Shown here one piece after another: positions 13,601 to 27,190 of a stretch of 64,000 nt of DNA. Below the pieces are notes generated by a model, which saw nothing but the letters and a program-made list of their open reading frames with translations, had not been told where the DNA came from and ran no database searches. Both the position numbers and the translations under genes were made by a program. Within the stretch, counting starts at the first letter, position 1; each line of letters starts with the position of its first letter. Origin of the DNA: Heligmosomoides polygyrus polygyrus (taxonomy: Eukaryota > Nematoda > Chromadorea > Rhabditida > Heligmosomidae); assembly GCA_947396885.1 (NCBI GenBank), contig OX377206.1, positions 51,257,631 to 51,321,630 on the forward strand. The letters are read 5' to 3'.

Positions 13601-16600
13601 TCATTTTTGCGGGACAATTCATTGATTTCAGTTTGGTAATGGTGATTGTCTTTATCGATTTCTTCGGCAACATCACATAGTGTGACATGGCTGTCGTCTT
13701 TAAGAACTTCCTCAAGAACGACATCCGCAATCGACGTATCTTTGAACACCGTCAGACATCAATCAGAATCGGATCATTAAACAGTCAAGCGTTCTCATTT
13801 TTGCGTGAAAATTCTTTGATTTCAGCTTTTTCATGGTGAATGTGTTTATCAGTTTCTTCGATCACATGAGATAGTGTGACATGACTATCGTCTTTAGTAC
13901 TTCCTCAAGAACGACATCCGCAATCGAGGTATCTGTGAACATCGTCAGACATCAATCATAATCGGATCATTAAACAGTCAAGTGCTCTCATTTTTGCGTG
14001 AAAATTCTTTGATTTCAGCTTTTTCATGGTGAATGTGTTTATCGGCTTCTTCGGTCACATGAGATAGTGTGACATGACTATCGTCTTTAGTACTTCCTCA
14101 AGAACGACATCCGCAATCGAGGTATCTGTGAACATCGTCAGACATCAATCATAATCGGATCATTAAACAGTCAAGAGCTCTCATTTTTGCGGGACAATTC
14201 ATTGATTTCAGTTTGGTAATGGTGATTGTCTTTATCGATTTCTTCGGCAACATCACATAGTGTGACATGGCTGTCGTCTTTAAGAACTTCCTCAAGAACG
14301 ACATCCGCAATCGACGTATCTTTGAACACCGTCAGACATCAATCAGAATCGGATCATTAAACAGTCAAGCGTTCTCATTTTTGCGTGAAAATTCTTTGAT
14401 TTCAGCTTTTTCATGGTGAATGTGTTTATCAGTTTCTTCGATCACATGAGATAGTGTGACATGACTATCGTCTTTAGTACTTCCTCAAGAACGACATCCG
14501 CAATCGAGGTATCTGTGAACATCGTCAGACATCAATCATAATCGGATCATTAAACAGTCAAGTGCTCTCATTTTTGCGTGAAAATTCTTTGATTTCAGCT
14601 TTTTCATGGTGAATGTGTTTATCGGCTTCTTCGGTCACATGAGATAGTGTGACATGACTATCGTCTTTAGTACTTCCTCAAGAGCGACATCCGCAATCGA
14701 GGTATCTGTGAACACCGTCAGACGTCAATGAGAATCGGATCATTAAGCAGTCAAGAGCTCTCATTTTTGCGTGAAAATTCTTTGATTTCAGCTTTTTCAT
14801 GGTGAATGTGTTTATCGGCTTCTTCGGTCACATGAGATAGTGTGACATGACTATCGTCTTTAGTAAGTGTGACATGACTATCGTCTTTAGTACTTCCTCA
14901 AGAGCGACATCCGCAATCGAGGTATCTGTGAACATCGTCTGACATCAATCATAATCGGATCATTAAACAGTCAAGTGCTCTCATTTTTGCGTGAAAATTC
15001 TTTGATTTCAGCTTTTTCATGGGTGAATGTGTTTATCGGCTTCTTCGGTCACATGAGATAGTGTGACATAACTATCGTCTTTAGTACTTCCTCAAGAGCG
15101 ACATCCGCAATCGAGGCATCTGTGAACATCGTCAGACATCAATCATAATCGGATCATTAAACAGTCAAGTGCTCTCATTTTTGCGTGAAAATTCTTTGAT
15201 TTCAGCTTTTTCATGGTGAATGTGTTTATCGGCTTCTTCGGTCACATGAGATAGTGTGACATGACTATCGTCTTTAGTAAGTGTGACATGACTATCGTCT
15301 TTAGTACTTCCTCAAGAGCGACATCCGCAATCGAGGTATCTGTGAACATCGTCTGACATCAATCATAATCGGATCATTAAACAGTCAAGTGCTCTCATTT
15401 TTGCGTGAAAATTCTTTGATTTCAGCTTTTTCATGGGTGAATGTGTTTATCGGCTTCTTCGGTCACATGAGATAGTGTGACATAACTATCGTCTTTAGTA
15501 CTTCCTCAAGAGCGACATCCGCAATCGAGGCATCTGTGAACATCGTCAGACATCAATCATAATCGGATCATTAAACAGTCAAGTGCTCTCATTTTTGCGT
15601 GAAAATTCTTTGATTTCAGCTTTTTCATGGTGAATGTGTTTATCGGCTTCTTCGGTCACATGAGATAGTGTGACATGACTATCGTCTTTAGTAAGTGTGA
15701 CATGACTATCGTCTTTAGTACTTCCTCAAGAGCGACATCCGCAATCGAGGTATCTGTGAACATCGTCTGACATCAATCATAATCGGATCATTAAACAGTC
15801 AAGTGCTCTCATTTTTGCGTGAAAATTCTTTGATTTCAGCTTTTTCATGGTGAATGTGTTTATCGGCTTCTTCGGTCACATGAGATAGTGTGACATGACT
15901 ATCGTCTTTAGTACTTCCTCAAGAGCGACATCCGCAATCGAGGTATCTGTGAACATCGTCAGACATCAATCATAATCGGATAATTAAACAGTCAAGTGCT
16001 CTCATTTTTGCGTGAAAATTCTTTGATTTCAGCTTTTTCATGGTGAATGTGTTTATCGGTTTCTTCGCTCACATGAGATAGTGTGACATGACTATCGTCT
16101 TAGTACTTGCTCAAGAACGACATCCGCAATCGAGGTATCTGTGAACATCGTCAGACATCAATCATAATCGGATCATTAAACAGTCAAGAGCTCCCATTTT
16201 TGCGGGACAATTCTTTGATTTCAGTTTGGTAATGGTGATTGTCTTTATCGATTTCTTCGGCAACATCACATAGTGTGACATGGCTGTCGTCTTTAAGAAC
16301 TTCCTCAAGAACGACATCCGCAATCGACGTATCTTTGAACACCGTCAGACATCAATCATAATCGGATCATTAAACAGTCAAGTGCTCTCATTTTTGCGTG
16401 AAAATTCTTTGATTTCAGCTTTTTCATGGTGAATGTGTTTATCGGCTTCTTCGGTCACATGAGATAGTGTGACATGACTATCGTCTTTAGTACTTCCTCA
16501 AGAGCGACATCCGCAATCGAGGTATCTGTGAACATCGTCAGACATCAATCATAATCGGATAATTAAACAGTCAAGTGCTCTCATTTTTGCGTGAAAATTC

Positions 16601-19600
16601 TTTGATTTCAGCTTTTTCATGGTGAATGTGTTTATCGGTTTCTTCGCTCACATGAGATAGTGTGACATGACTATCGTCTTAGTACTTCCTCAAGAACGAC
16701 ATCCGCAGTCGAGGTATCTGTGAACATCGTCAGACATCAATCATAATCGGATCATTAAACAGTCAAGAGCTCTCATTTTCGCGGGACAATTCTTTGATTT
16801 CAGTTTGGTAATGGTGATTGTCTTTATCGATTTCTTCGGCAACATCACATAGTGTGACATGGCTGTCGTCTTTAAGAACTTCCTCAAGAACGACATCCGC
16901 AATCGACGTATCTTTGAACACCGTCAGACATCAATAAGAATCGGATCATTAAACAGTCAAGTGTTTTCATTTTTGCGTGAAAATTCTTTGATTTCAGCTT
17001 TTTCATGGTGAATGTGTTTATCGGTTTCTTCGATCACATGAGATAGTGTGACATGACTATCGTCTTTAGTACTTCCTCAAGAACGACATCCGCAATCGAG
17101 GTATCTGTGAACATCGTCAGACATCAATCATAATCGGATCATTAAACAGTCAAATGCTCTTATTTTTGCGTGAAAATTCTTTGATTTCAGCTTTTTCATG
17201 GTGAATGTGTTTATCGGTTTCTTCGGTCACATGAGATAGTGTGACATGACTATCGTCTTTAGTACTTCCTCAAGAACGACATCCGCAATCGAGGTATCTG
17301 TGAACATCGTCAGACATCAATCATAATCGGATCATTAAACAGTCAAGTGCTCTCATTTTTGCGTGAAAATTCTTTGATTTCAGCTTTTTCATGGGTGAAT
17401 GTGTTTATCGGCTTCTTCGGTCACATGAGATAGTGTGACATAACTATCGTCTTTAGTACTTCCTCAAGAGCGACATCCGCAATCGAGGCATCTGTGAACA
17501 TCGTCAGACATCAATCATAATCGGATCATTAAACAGTCAAGTGCTCTCATTTTTGCGTGAAAATTCTTTGATTTCAGCTTTTTCATGGTGAATGTGTTTA
17601 TCGGCTTCTTCGGTCACATGAGATAGTGTGACATGACTATCGTCTTTAGTAAGTGTGACATGACTATCGTCTTTAGTACTTCCTCAAGAGCGACATCCGC
17701 AATCGAGGTATCTGTGAACATCGTCTGACATCAATCATAATCGGATCATTAAACAGTCAAGTGCTCTCATTTTTGCGTGAAAATTCTTTGATTTCAGCTT
17801 TTTCATGGTGAATGTGTTTATCGGCTTCTTCGGTCACATGAGATAGTGTGACATGACTATCGTCTTTAGTACTTCCTCAAGAGGGACATCCGCCATCGAG
17901 GTATCTGAGAACATCGTCAGACATCAATCATAATCGGATCATTAAACAGTCAAGAGCTCTCATTTTTGCGGGACAATTCTTTGATTTTAGCTTGTTAATA
18001 GTGATTGTCTTTATCGATTTCTTCGGCAACATCACATAGTGTGACATGACTGTCGTCTTTAAAAACTTTCTCAAGAACGAACTTCACAATCCACATATCT
18101 CTCAACACCGTCAGACGTCACACTGAGACAGATCACTAGAAGGATCGAAACTACTATTTTGACAGGATAGCTATTTCGCGCGAGCTTGTATGGCTTTTAT
18201 GTCTATCAGTTTCTTCGGCCACACAAGATAGTGTGACATGACTATCGTGTTCAGGTACTTCCTCAAGAACGACATCCGGGATCGACGTATCTGAAACGCC
18301 GTCACTGAGAATCGGATCATTATCCAGTCAAGAGCTCTCACTTTTTGCGTGAAGATTCTTTGATTTCCGCTTCTTCATGTTGAATGTATTTATCGGTTTC
18401 TTCGGCCACACCGGATAGTGCAACATGACTATCGTCTTTAGTACTTCCTCAAGAACGACATCCGCAATCGAGGTATCTGTGAACACCGTCAGACGTCAAT
18501 GAGAATCGGATCATTAAGCAGTCAAGAGCTCTCATCCTTCCGGGAAAATTCACTGATTTCAGTTTGGTAATGGTGACTGTCTATATCGATTTCTTGGGCA
18601 ACATCACATAGTGTGACATCGCTGTCGTCTTTAGGAACTTCTGCAAGAACGAGCTTCACAATCCACATATCTCTCAACACCGTCAGACGTCACACTGAGA
18701 CAGATCACTAGAAGGATCGAAACTACTATTTTGACAGGATAGCTATTTCGCGTGAGCTTGTATGGTTTTTATGTCTATCAGTTTCTTTGGCCACACAAGA
18801 TAGTGTGACATGACTATCGTGTTCAGGTACTTCCTCAAGAACGACATCCGGGATCGACGTATCTGTAAACGCCGTCACTGAGAATCGGATCCTTAAACAG
18901 TAAAGTGCTCTCATTTTTGCGTGAAAATTCTTTGATTTCAGCTTTTTCATGGTGAATGTGTTTTTCGGTTTCTTCGGCCACATTACATAGTGTGACATGA
19001 CTATTGTGTTCAGGTACTTCCTCAAGAACGACATCCGGGATCGACTTATCTGTAAACGCCGTCACTGAGAATCGGATCATTAAACAGTCAAGTGCTCTCA
19101 TTTTTGCGTGAAAATTCTTTGATTTCAGCTTTTTCATGGTGAATGTGTTTATCGGTTTCTTCGGTCACATGAGATAGTGTGACATGACTATCGTCTTTAG
19201 TACTTCCTCAAGAACGACATCCGCAATCGAGGTATCTGTGAACATCGTCAGACATCAATCATAATCGGATCATTAAACAGTCAAGAGCTCTCATTTTTGC
19301 GGGACAATTCATTGATTTCAGTTTGGTAATGGTGATTGTCTTTATCGATTTCTTCGGCAACATCACATAGTGTGACATGGCTGTCGTCTTTAAGAACTTC
19401 CTCAAGAACGACATCCGCAATCGACGTATCTTTGAACACCGTCAGACATCAATCAGAATCGGATCATTAAACAGTCAAGCGTTCTCATTTTTGCGTGAAA
19501 ATTCTTTGATTTCAGCTTTTTCATGGTGAATGTGTTTATCAGTTTCTTCGATCACATGAGATAGTGTGACATGACTATCGTCTTTAGTACTTCCTCAAGA
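10611..19600. repeat. 8,980-bp HOR unit, copy 2
   Basis: Second tandem copy of the preceding unit, directly abutting it. I noticed one substitution between copies: CCGCAATCGAGG near 7,728 against CCGCAGTCGAGG near 16,708. My comparison was by eye and not exhaustive. The copy ends near 19,610, where the sequence continues as a normal class A monomer (CAATCGAGGTATCTGTG) rather than the hybrid seen at 10,6xx. The near identity implies a recent duplication or ongoing homogenisation; an assembly duplication cannot be excluded from sequence alone. Confidence 0.9.
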
Positions 19601-22600
19601 ACGACATCCGCAATCGAGGTATCTGTGAACATCGTCAGACATCAATCATAATCGGATCATTAAACAGTCAAGTGCTCTCATTTTTGCGTGAAAATTCTTT
19701 GATTTCAGCTTTTTCATGGTGAATGTGTTTATCGGCTTCTTCGGTCACATGAGATAGTGTGACATGACTATCGTCTTTAGTACTTCCTCAAGAGCGACAT
19801 CCGCAATCGAGGTATCTGTGAACACCGTCAGACGTCAATGAGAATCGGATCATTAAGCAGTCAAGAGCTCTCATTTTTGCGTGAAAATTCTTTGATTTCA
19901 GCCTTTTCATGGTGAATGTGTTTATCGGCTTCTTCGGTCACATGAGATAGTGTGACATGACTATCGTCTTTAGTAAGTGTGACATGACTATCGTCTTTAG
20001 TACTTCCTCAAGAGCGACATCCGCAATCGAGGTATCTGTGAACATCGTCTGACATCAATCATAATCGGATCATTAAACAGTCAAGTGCTCTCATTTTTGC
20101 GTGAAAATTCTTTGATTTCAGCTTTTTCATGGGTGAATGTGTTTATCGGCTTCTTCGGTCACATGAGATAGTGTGACATAACTATCGTCTTTAGTACTTC
20201 CTCAAGAGCGACATCCGCAATCGAGGCATCTGTGAACATCGTCAGACATCAATCATAATCGGATCATTAAACAGTCAAGTGCTCTCATTTTTGCGTGAAA
20301 ATTCTTTGATTTCAGCTTTTTCATGGTGAATGTGTTTATCGGCTTCTTCGGTCACATGAGATAGTGTGACATGACTATCGTCTTTAGTAAGTGTGACATG
20401 ACTATCGTCTTTAGTACTTCCTCAAGAGCGACATCCGCAATCGAGGTATCTGTGAACATCGTCTGACATCAATCATAATCGGATCATTAAACAGTCAAGT
20501 GCTCTCATTTTTGCGTGAAAATTCTTTGATTTCAGCTTTTTCATGGTGAATGTGTTTATCGGCTTCTTCGGTCACATGAGATAGTGTGACATGACTATCG
20601 TCTTTAGTACTTCCTCAAGAGGGACATCCGCCATCGAGGTATCTGAGAACATCGTCAGACATCAATCATAATCGGATCATTAAACAGTCAAGAGCTCTCA
20701 TTTTTGCGGGACAATTCTTTGATTTTAGCTTGTTAATAGTGATTGTCTTTATCGATTTCTTCGGCAACATCACATAGTGTGACATGACTGTCGTCTTTAA
20801 AAACTTTCTCAAGAACGAACTTCACAATCCACATATCTCTCAACACCGTCAGACGTCACACTGAGACAGATCACTAGAAGGATCGAAACTACTATTTTGA
20901 CAGGATAGCTATTTCGCGCGAGCTTGTATGGCTTTTATGTCTATCAGTTTCTTCGGCCACACAAGATAGTGTGACATGACTATCGTGTTCAGGTACTTCC
21001 TCAAGAACGACATCCGGGATCGACGTATCTGAAACGCCGTCACTGAGAATCGGATCATTATCCAGTCAAGAGCTCTCACTTTTTGCGTGAAGATTCTTTG
21101 ATTTCCGCTTCTTCATGTTGAATGTATTTATCGGTTTCTTCGGCCACACCGGATAGTGCAACATGACTATCGTCTTTAGTACTTCCTCAAGAACGACATC
21201 CGCAATCGAGGTATCTGTGAACATCGTCTGACATCAATCATAATCGGATCATTAAACAGTCAAGTGCTCTCATTTTTGCGTGAAAATTCTTTGATTTCAG
21301 CTTTTTCATGGTGAATGTGTTTATCGGCTTCTTCGGTCACATGAGATAGTGTGACATGACTATCGTCTTTAGTACTTCCTCAAGAGGGACATCCGCCATC
21401 GAGGTATCTGAGAACATCGTCAGACGTCAATGAGAATCGGATCATTAAGCAGTCAAGAGCTCTCATCCTTCCGGGAAAATTCACTGATTTCAGTTTGGTA
21501 ATGGTGACTGTCTTTATCGATTTCTTGGGCAACATCACATAGTGTGACATCGCTGTCGTCTTTAGGAACTTCTGCAAGAACGAGCTTCACAATCCACATA
21601 TCTCTCAACACCGTCAGACGTCACACTGAGACAGATCACTAGAAGGATCGAAACTACTATTTTGACAGGATAGCTATTTCGCGTGAGCTTGTATGGTTTT
21701 TATGTCTATCAGTTTCTTTGGCCACACAAGATAGTGTGACATGACTATCGTGTTCAGGTACTTCCTCAAGAACGACATCCGGGATCGACGTATCTGTAAA
21801 CGCCGTCACTGAGAATCGGATCCTTAAACAGTAAAGTGCTCTCATTTTTGCGTGAAAATTCTTTGATTTCAGCTTTTTCATGGTGAATGTGTTTTTCGGT
21901 TTCTTCGGCCACATTACATAGTGTGACATGACTATTGTGTTCAGGTACTTCCTCAAGAACGACATCCGGGATCGACTTATCTGTAAACGCCGTCACTGAG
22001 AATCGGATCATTAAACAGTCAAGTGCTCTCATTTTTGCGTGAAAATTCTTTGATTTCAGCTTTTTCATGGTGAATGTGTTTATCGGTTTCTTCGGTCACA
22101 TGAGATAGTGTGACATGACTATCGTCTTTAGTACTTCCTCAAGAACGACATCCGCAATCGAGGTATCTGTGAACATCGTCAGACATCAATCATAATCGGA
22201 TCATTAAACAGTCAAGAGCTCTCATTTTTGCGGGACAATTCATTGATTTCAGTTTGGTAATGGTGATTGTCTTTATCGATTTCTTCGGCAACATCACATA
22301 GTGTGACATGGCTGTCGTCTTTAAGAACTTCCTCAAGAACGACATCCGCAATCGACGTATCTTTGAACACCGTCAGACATCAATCAGAATCGGATCATTA
22401 AACAGTCAAGTGTTCTCATTTTTGCGTGAAAATTCTTTGATTTCAGCTTTTTCATGGTGAATGTGTTTATCGGTTTCTTCGATCACATGAGATAGTGTGA
22501 CATGACTATCGTCTTTAGTACTTCCTCAAGAACGACATCCGCAATCGAGGTATCTGTGAACATCGTCAGACATCAATCATAATCGGATCATTAAACAGTC

Positions 22601-25600
22601 AAGTGCTCTCATTTTTGCGTGAAAATTCTTTGATTTCAGCTTTTTCATGGTGAATGTGTTTATCGGCTTCTTCGGTCACATGAGATAGTGTGACATGACT
22701 ATTGTGTTCAGGTACTTCCTCAAGAACGACAACCGGGGTCGACTTATCTGTAAACGCCGTCACTGAGAATCGGATCATTAAACAGTCAAGTGCTCTCATT
22801 TTTGCGTGAAAATTCTTTGATTTCAGCTTTTTCATGGTGAATGTGTTTATCGGTTTCTTCGGTCACATGAGATAGTGTGACATGACTATCGTCTTTAGTA
22901 CTTCCTCAAGAACGACATCCGCAATCGAGGTATCTGTGAACATCGTCAGACATCAATCATAATCGGATCATTAAACAGTCAAGAGCTCTCATTTTTGCGG
23001 GACAATTCATTGATTTCAGTTTGGTAATGGTGATTGTCTTTATCGATTTCTTCGGCAACATCACATAGTGTGACATCACTGTCGTCTTTAGGAACTTCTG
23101 CAAGAACGAGCTTCACAATCCACATATCTCTCAACACCGTCAGACGTCACACTGAGAAAGATCACTAGAAGGATCGAAACTACTATTTTGACAGGACAGC
23201 TATTTCGCGTGAGCTTGTATGGTTTTTATGTCTATCAGTTTCTCTGGCCACACAAGATAGTGTGACATGACTATCGTGTTCAGGTACTTCCTCAAGAACG
23301 ACATCCGGGATCGACGTATCTGTAAACGCCGTCACTGAGAATCGGATGCTTAAACAGTAAAGTGCTCTCATTTTTGCGTGAAAATTCTTTGATTTCAGCT
23401 TTTTCATGGTGAATGTGTTTTTCGGTTTCTTCGGCCACATTACATAGTGTGACATGACTATTGTGTTCAGGTACTTCCTCAAGAACGACAACCGGGGTCG
23501 ACTTATCTGTAAACGCCGTCACTGAGAATCGGATCATTAAACAGTCAAGTGCTCTCATTTTTGCGTGAAAATTCTTTGATTTCAGCTTTTTCATGGTGAA
23601 TGTGTTTATCGGTTTCTTCGGTCACATGAGATAGTGTGACATGACTATCGTCTTTAGTACTTCCTCAAGAACGACATCCGCAATCGAGGTATCTGTGAAC
23701 ATCGTCAGACATCAATCATAATCGGATCATTAAACAGTCAAGAGCTCTCATTTTTGCGGGACAATTCATTGATTTCAGTTTGGTAATGGTGATTGTCTTT
23801 ATCGATTTCTTCGGCAACATCACATAGTGTGACATGGCTGTCGTCTTTAAGAACTTCCTCAAGAACGACATCCGCAATCGACGTATCTTTGAACACCGTC
23901 AGACATCAATCAGAATCGGATCATTAAACAGTCAAGTGTTCTCATTTTTGCGTGAAAATTCTTTGATTTCAGCTTTTTCATGGTGAATGTGTTTATCGGC
24001 TTCTTCGGTCACATGAGATAGTGTGACATGACTATCGTCTTTAGTACTTCCTCAAGAGCGACATCCGCAATCGAGGCATCTGTGAACATCGTCAGACATC
24101 AATCATAATCGGATCATTAAACAGTCAAGTGCTCTCATTTTTGCGTGAAAATTCTTTGATTTCAGCTTTTTCATGGTGAATGTGTTTATCGGCTTCTTCG
24201 GTCACATGAGATAGTGTGACATGACTATCGTCTTTAGTTTCCTCAAGAGCGACATCCGCAATCGAGGTATCTGTGAACATCGTCAGACATCAATCATAAT
24301 CGGATCATTAAACCGTCAAGAGCTCTCATTTTTGCGGGACAATTCTTTGATTTTAGCTTGTTAATAGTGATTGTCTTTATCGATTTCTTCGGCAACATCA
24401 CATAGTGTGACATGACTGTCGTCTTTAGGAACTTCCTCAAGAACGAGCTTCACAATCCACATATCTCTCAACACCGTCAGACGTCACACTGAGACAGATC
24501 ACTAGAAGGATCGAAACTACTATTTTGACAGGATAGCTATTTCGCGCGAGCTTGTATGGCTTTTATGTCTATCAGTTTCTTCGGCCACACAAGATAGTGT
24601 GACATGACTATCGTGTTCAGGTACTTCCTCAAAAACTACATCCGGGATCGACGTATCTGTAAACGCCGTCACTGAGAATCGGATCATTATCCAGTCAAGA
24701 GCTCTCACTTTTTGCGTGAAGATTCTTTGATTTCCGATTCTTCATGTTGAATGTATTTATCGGTTTCTTCGGCCACACCGGATAGTGCAACATGACTATC
24801 GTCTTTAGTACTTCCTCAAGAACGACATCCGCAATCGAGGTATCTGTGAACACCGTCAGACGTCAATGAGAATCGGATCATTAAGCAGTCAAGAGCTCTA
24901 ATCTTTCCGGGACAATTCACTGATTTCAGTTTGGTAATGGTGACTGTCTTTATCGATTTCTTGGGCAACATCACATAGTGTGACATGGCTGTCGTCTTTA
25001 GGAACTTCTGCAAGAACGAGCTTCACAATCCACATATCTCTCAACACCGTCAGACGTCACACTGAGAAAGATCACTAGAAGGATCGAAACTACTATTTTG
25101 ACAGGACAGCTATTTCGCTTGAGCTTGTATGGTTTTTATGTCTATCAGTTCCTTCGGCCACATTACATAGTGTGACATGACTATCGTGTTCAGGTACTTC
25201 CTCAAGAACGACATCCGGGATCGACGTATCTGTAAACGCCGTCACTGAGAATCGGGTCATTAAACAGTCAAGTGCTCTCATTTTTGCGTGAAAATTCTTT
25301 GATTTCAGCTTTTTCATGGTGAATGTGTTTATCGGTTTCTTCGGTCACATGAGATAGTGTGACATGACTATCGTCTTTAGTACTTCCTCAAGAACGACAT
25401 CCGCAATCGAGGTATCTGTGAACATCGTCAGACATCAATCATATTCGGATCATTAAACAGTCAAGTGCTCTCATTTTTGCGTGAAAATTCTTTGATTTCA
25501 GCTTTTTCATGGTGAATGTGTTTATCGGCTTCTTCGGTCACATGAGATAGTGTGACATAACTATCGTCTTTAGTACTTCCTCAAGAGCGACATCCGCAAT

Positions 25601-27190
25601 CGAGGCATCTGTGAACGTCGTCAGACATCAATCATAATCGGATCATTAAACAGTCAAGTGCTCTCATTTTTGCGTGAAAATTCTTTGATTTCAGCTTTTT
25701 CATGGTGAATGTGTTTATCGGCTTCTTCGGTCACATGAGATAGTGTGACATGACTATCGTCTTTAGTACTTCCTCAAGAGCGACATCCGCAATCGAGGTA
25801 TCTGAGAACATCGTCAGACATCAATCATAATCGGATCATTAAACAGTCAAGAGCTCTCATTTTTGCGGGACATTTCTTTGATTTTAGCTTGTTAATAGTG
25901 ATTGTCTTTATCGATTTCTTCGGCAACATCACATAGTGTGACATGACTGTCGTCTTTAAGAACTTCCTCAAGAACGAGCTTCACAATCCACATATCTCTC
26001 AACACCGTCAGACGTCACACTGAGACAGATCACTAGAAGGATCGAAACTACTATTTTGACAGGATAGCTATTTCGCGCGAGCTTGTATGGCTTTTATGTC
26101 TATCAGTTTCTTCGGCCACACAAGATAGTGTGACATGACTGTCGTCTTTAGTACTTCCTCAAGAACGACATCCGCAATCGAGGTATCTGTGAACACCGTC
26201 AGACGTCAATGAGAATCGGATCATTAAGCAGTCAAGAGCTCTAATCTTTCCGGGACAATTCACTGATTTCAGTTTGGTAATCGTGACCCTCTTTATCGAT
26301 TTCTTGGGCAACATCACATAGTGTGACATGGCTGTCGTCTTTAGGAACTTCTGCAAGAACGAGCTTCACAATCCACATATCTCTCAACACCGTCAGACTT
26401 CACACTGAGAAAGATCACTAGAAGGATCGAAACTATTATTTTGACAGGATAGCTATTTCGCGTGAGCTTGTATGGTTTTTATGTCTATCAGTTTCTTTGG
26501 CCACACAAGATAGTGTGACATGACTATCGTGTTCAGGTACTTCCTCAAGAACGACATCCGGGATCGACGTATCTGTAAACGCCGTCACTGAGAATCGGAT
26601 CCTTAAACAGTAAAGTGCTCTCATTTTTGCGTGAAAATTCTTTGATTTCAGCTTTTTTATGGTGAATGTGTTTTTCGGTTTCTTCGGCCACATTACATAG
26701 TGTGACATGACTATCGTGTTAAGGTGCTTCCCACAAGAACGACATCCAAAATCGACGTATCTTTGAGCACAGTCAGACGTCAATGAGAATCGGATCATTA
26801 AAAAGTCAAGTGCTCTCATTTTTGCGTGAAAATTCTTTGATTTCAGCTTTTTCATGGTGAAGGTGTTTATCGGTTTCTTCGGTCACATGAGATAGTGTGA
26901 CATGACTATCGTCTTTAGTACTTCCTCAAGAGCGACATCCGCAATCGAGGTATCTGTGAACGTCGTCAGACATCAATCATAATCGGATCATTAAACCGTC
27001 AAGAGCTCTCATTTTTGCGGGACAATTCTTTGATTTTAGTTTGTTAATAGTGATTGTCTTTATCGATTTCTTCGGCAACATCACATAGTGTGACATGACT
27101 ATCGTCTTTAGTTTCCTCAAGAGCGACATCCGCAATCGAGGTATCTGTGAACATCGTCAGACATCAATCATAATCGGATCATTAAACCGT
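19600..27190. repeat. Mosaic satellite segment joining two HOR domains
   Basis: Monomers here belong to the same classes but follow no single long period. The first part (19,611 to about 20,500) matches the region 5,110 bp upstream. From about 20,620 the order resembles 17,880 onward. From 21,380 to 23,600 there are alternating class C and class B monomers with private variants such as ACAACCGGGGTCGAC (about 22,730 and 23,490). A 1,343-bp offset links about 24,800-25,300 with 26,140-26,650. It contains truncated monomers reading CTTTAGTTTCCTCAAGAG (about 24,235 and 27,110). Confidence 0.8.
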
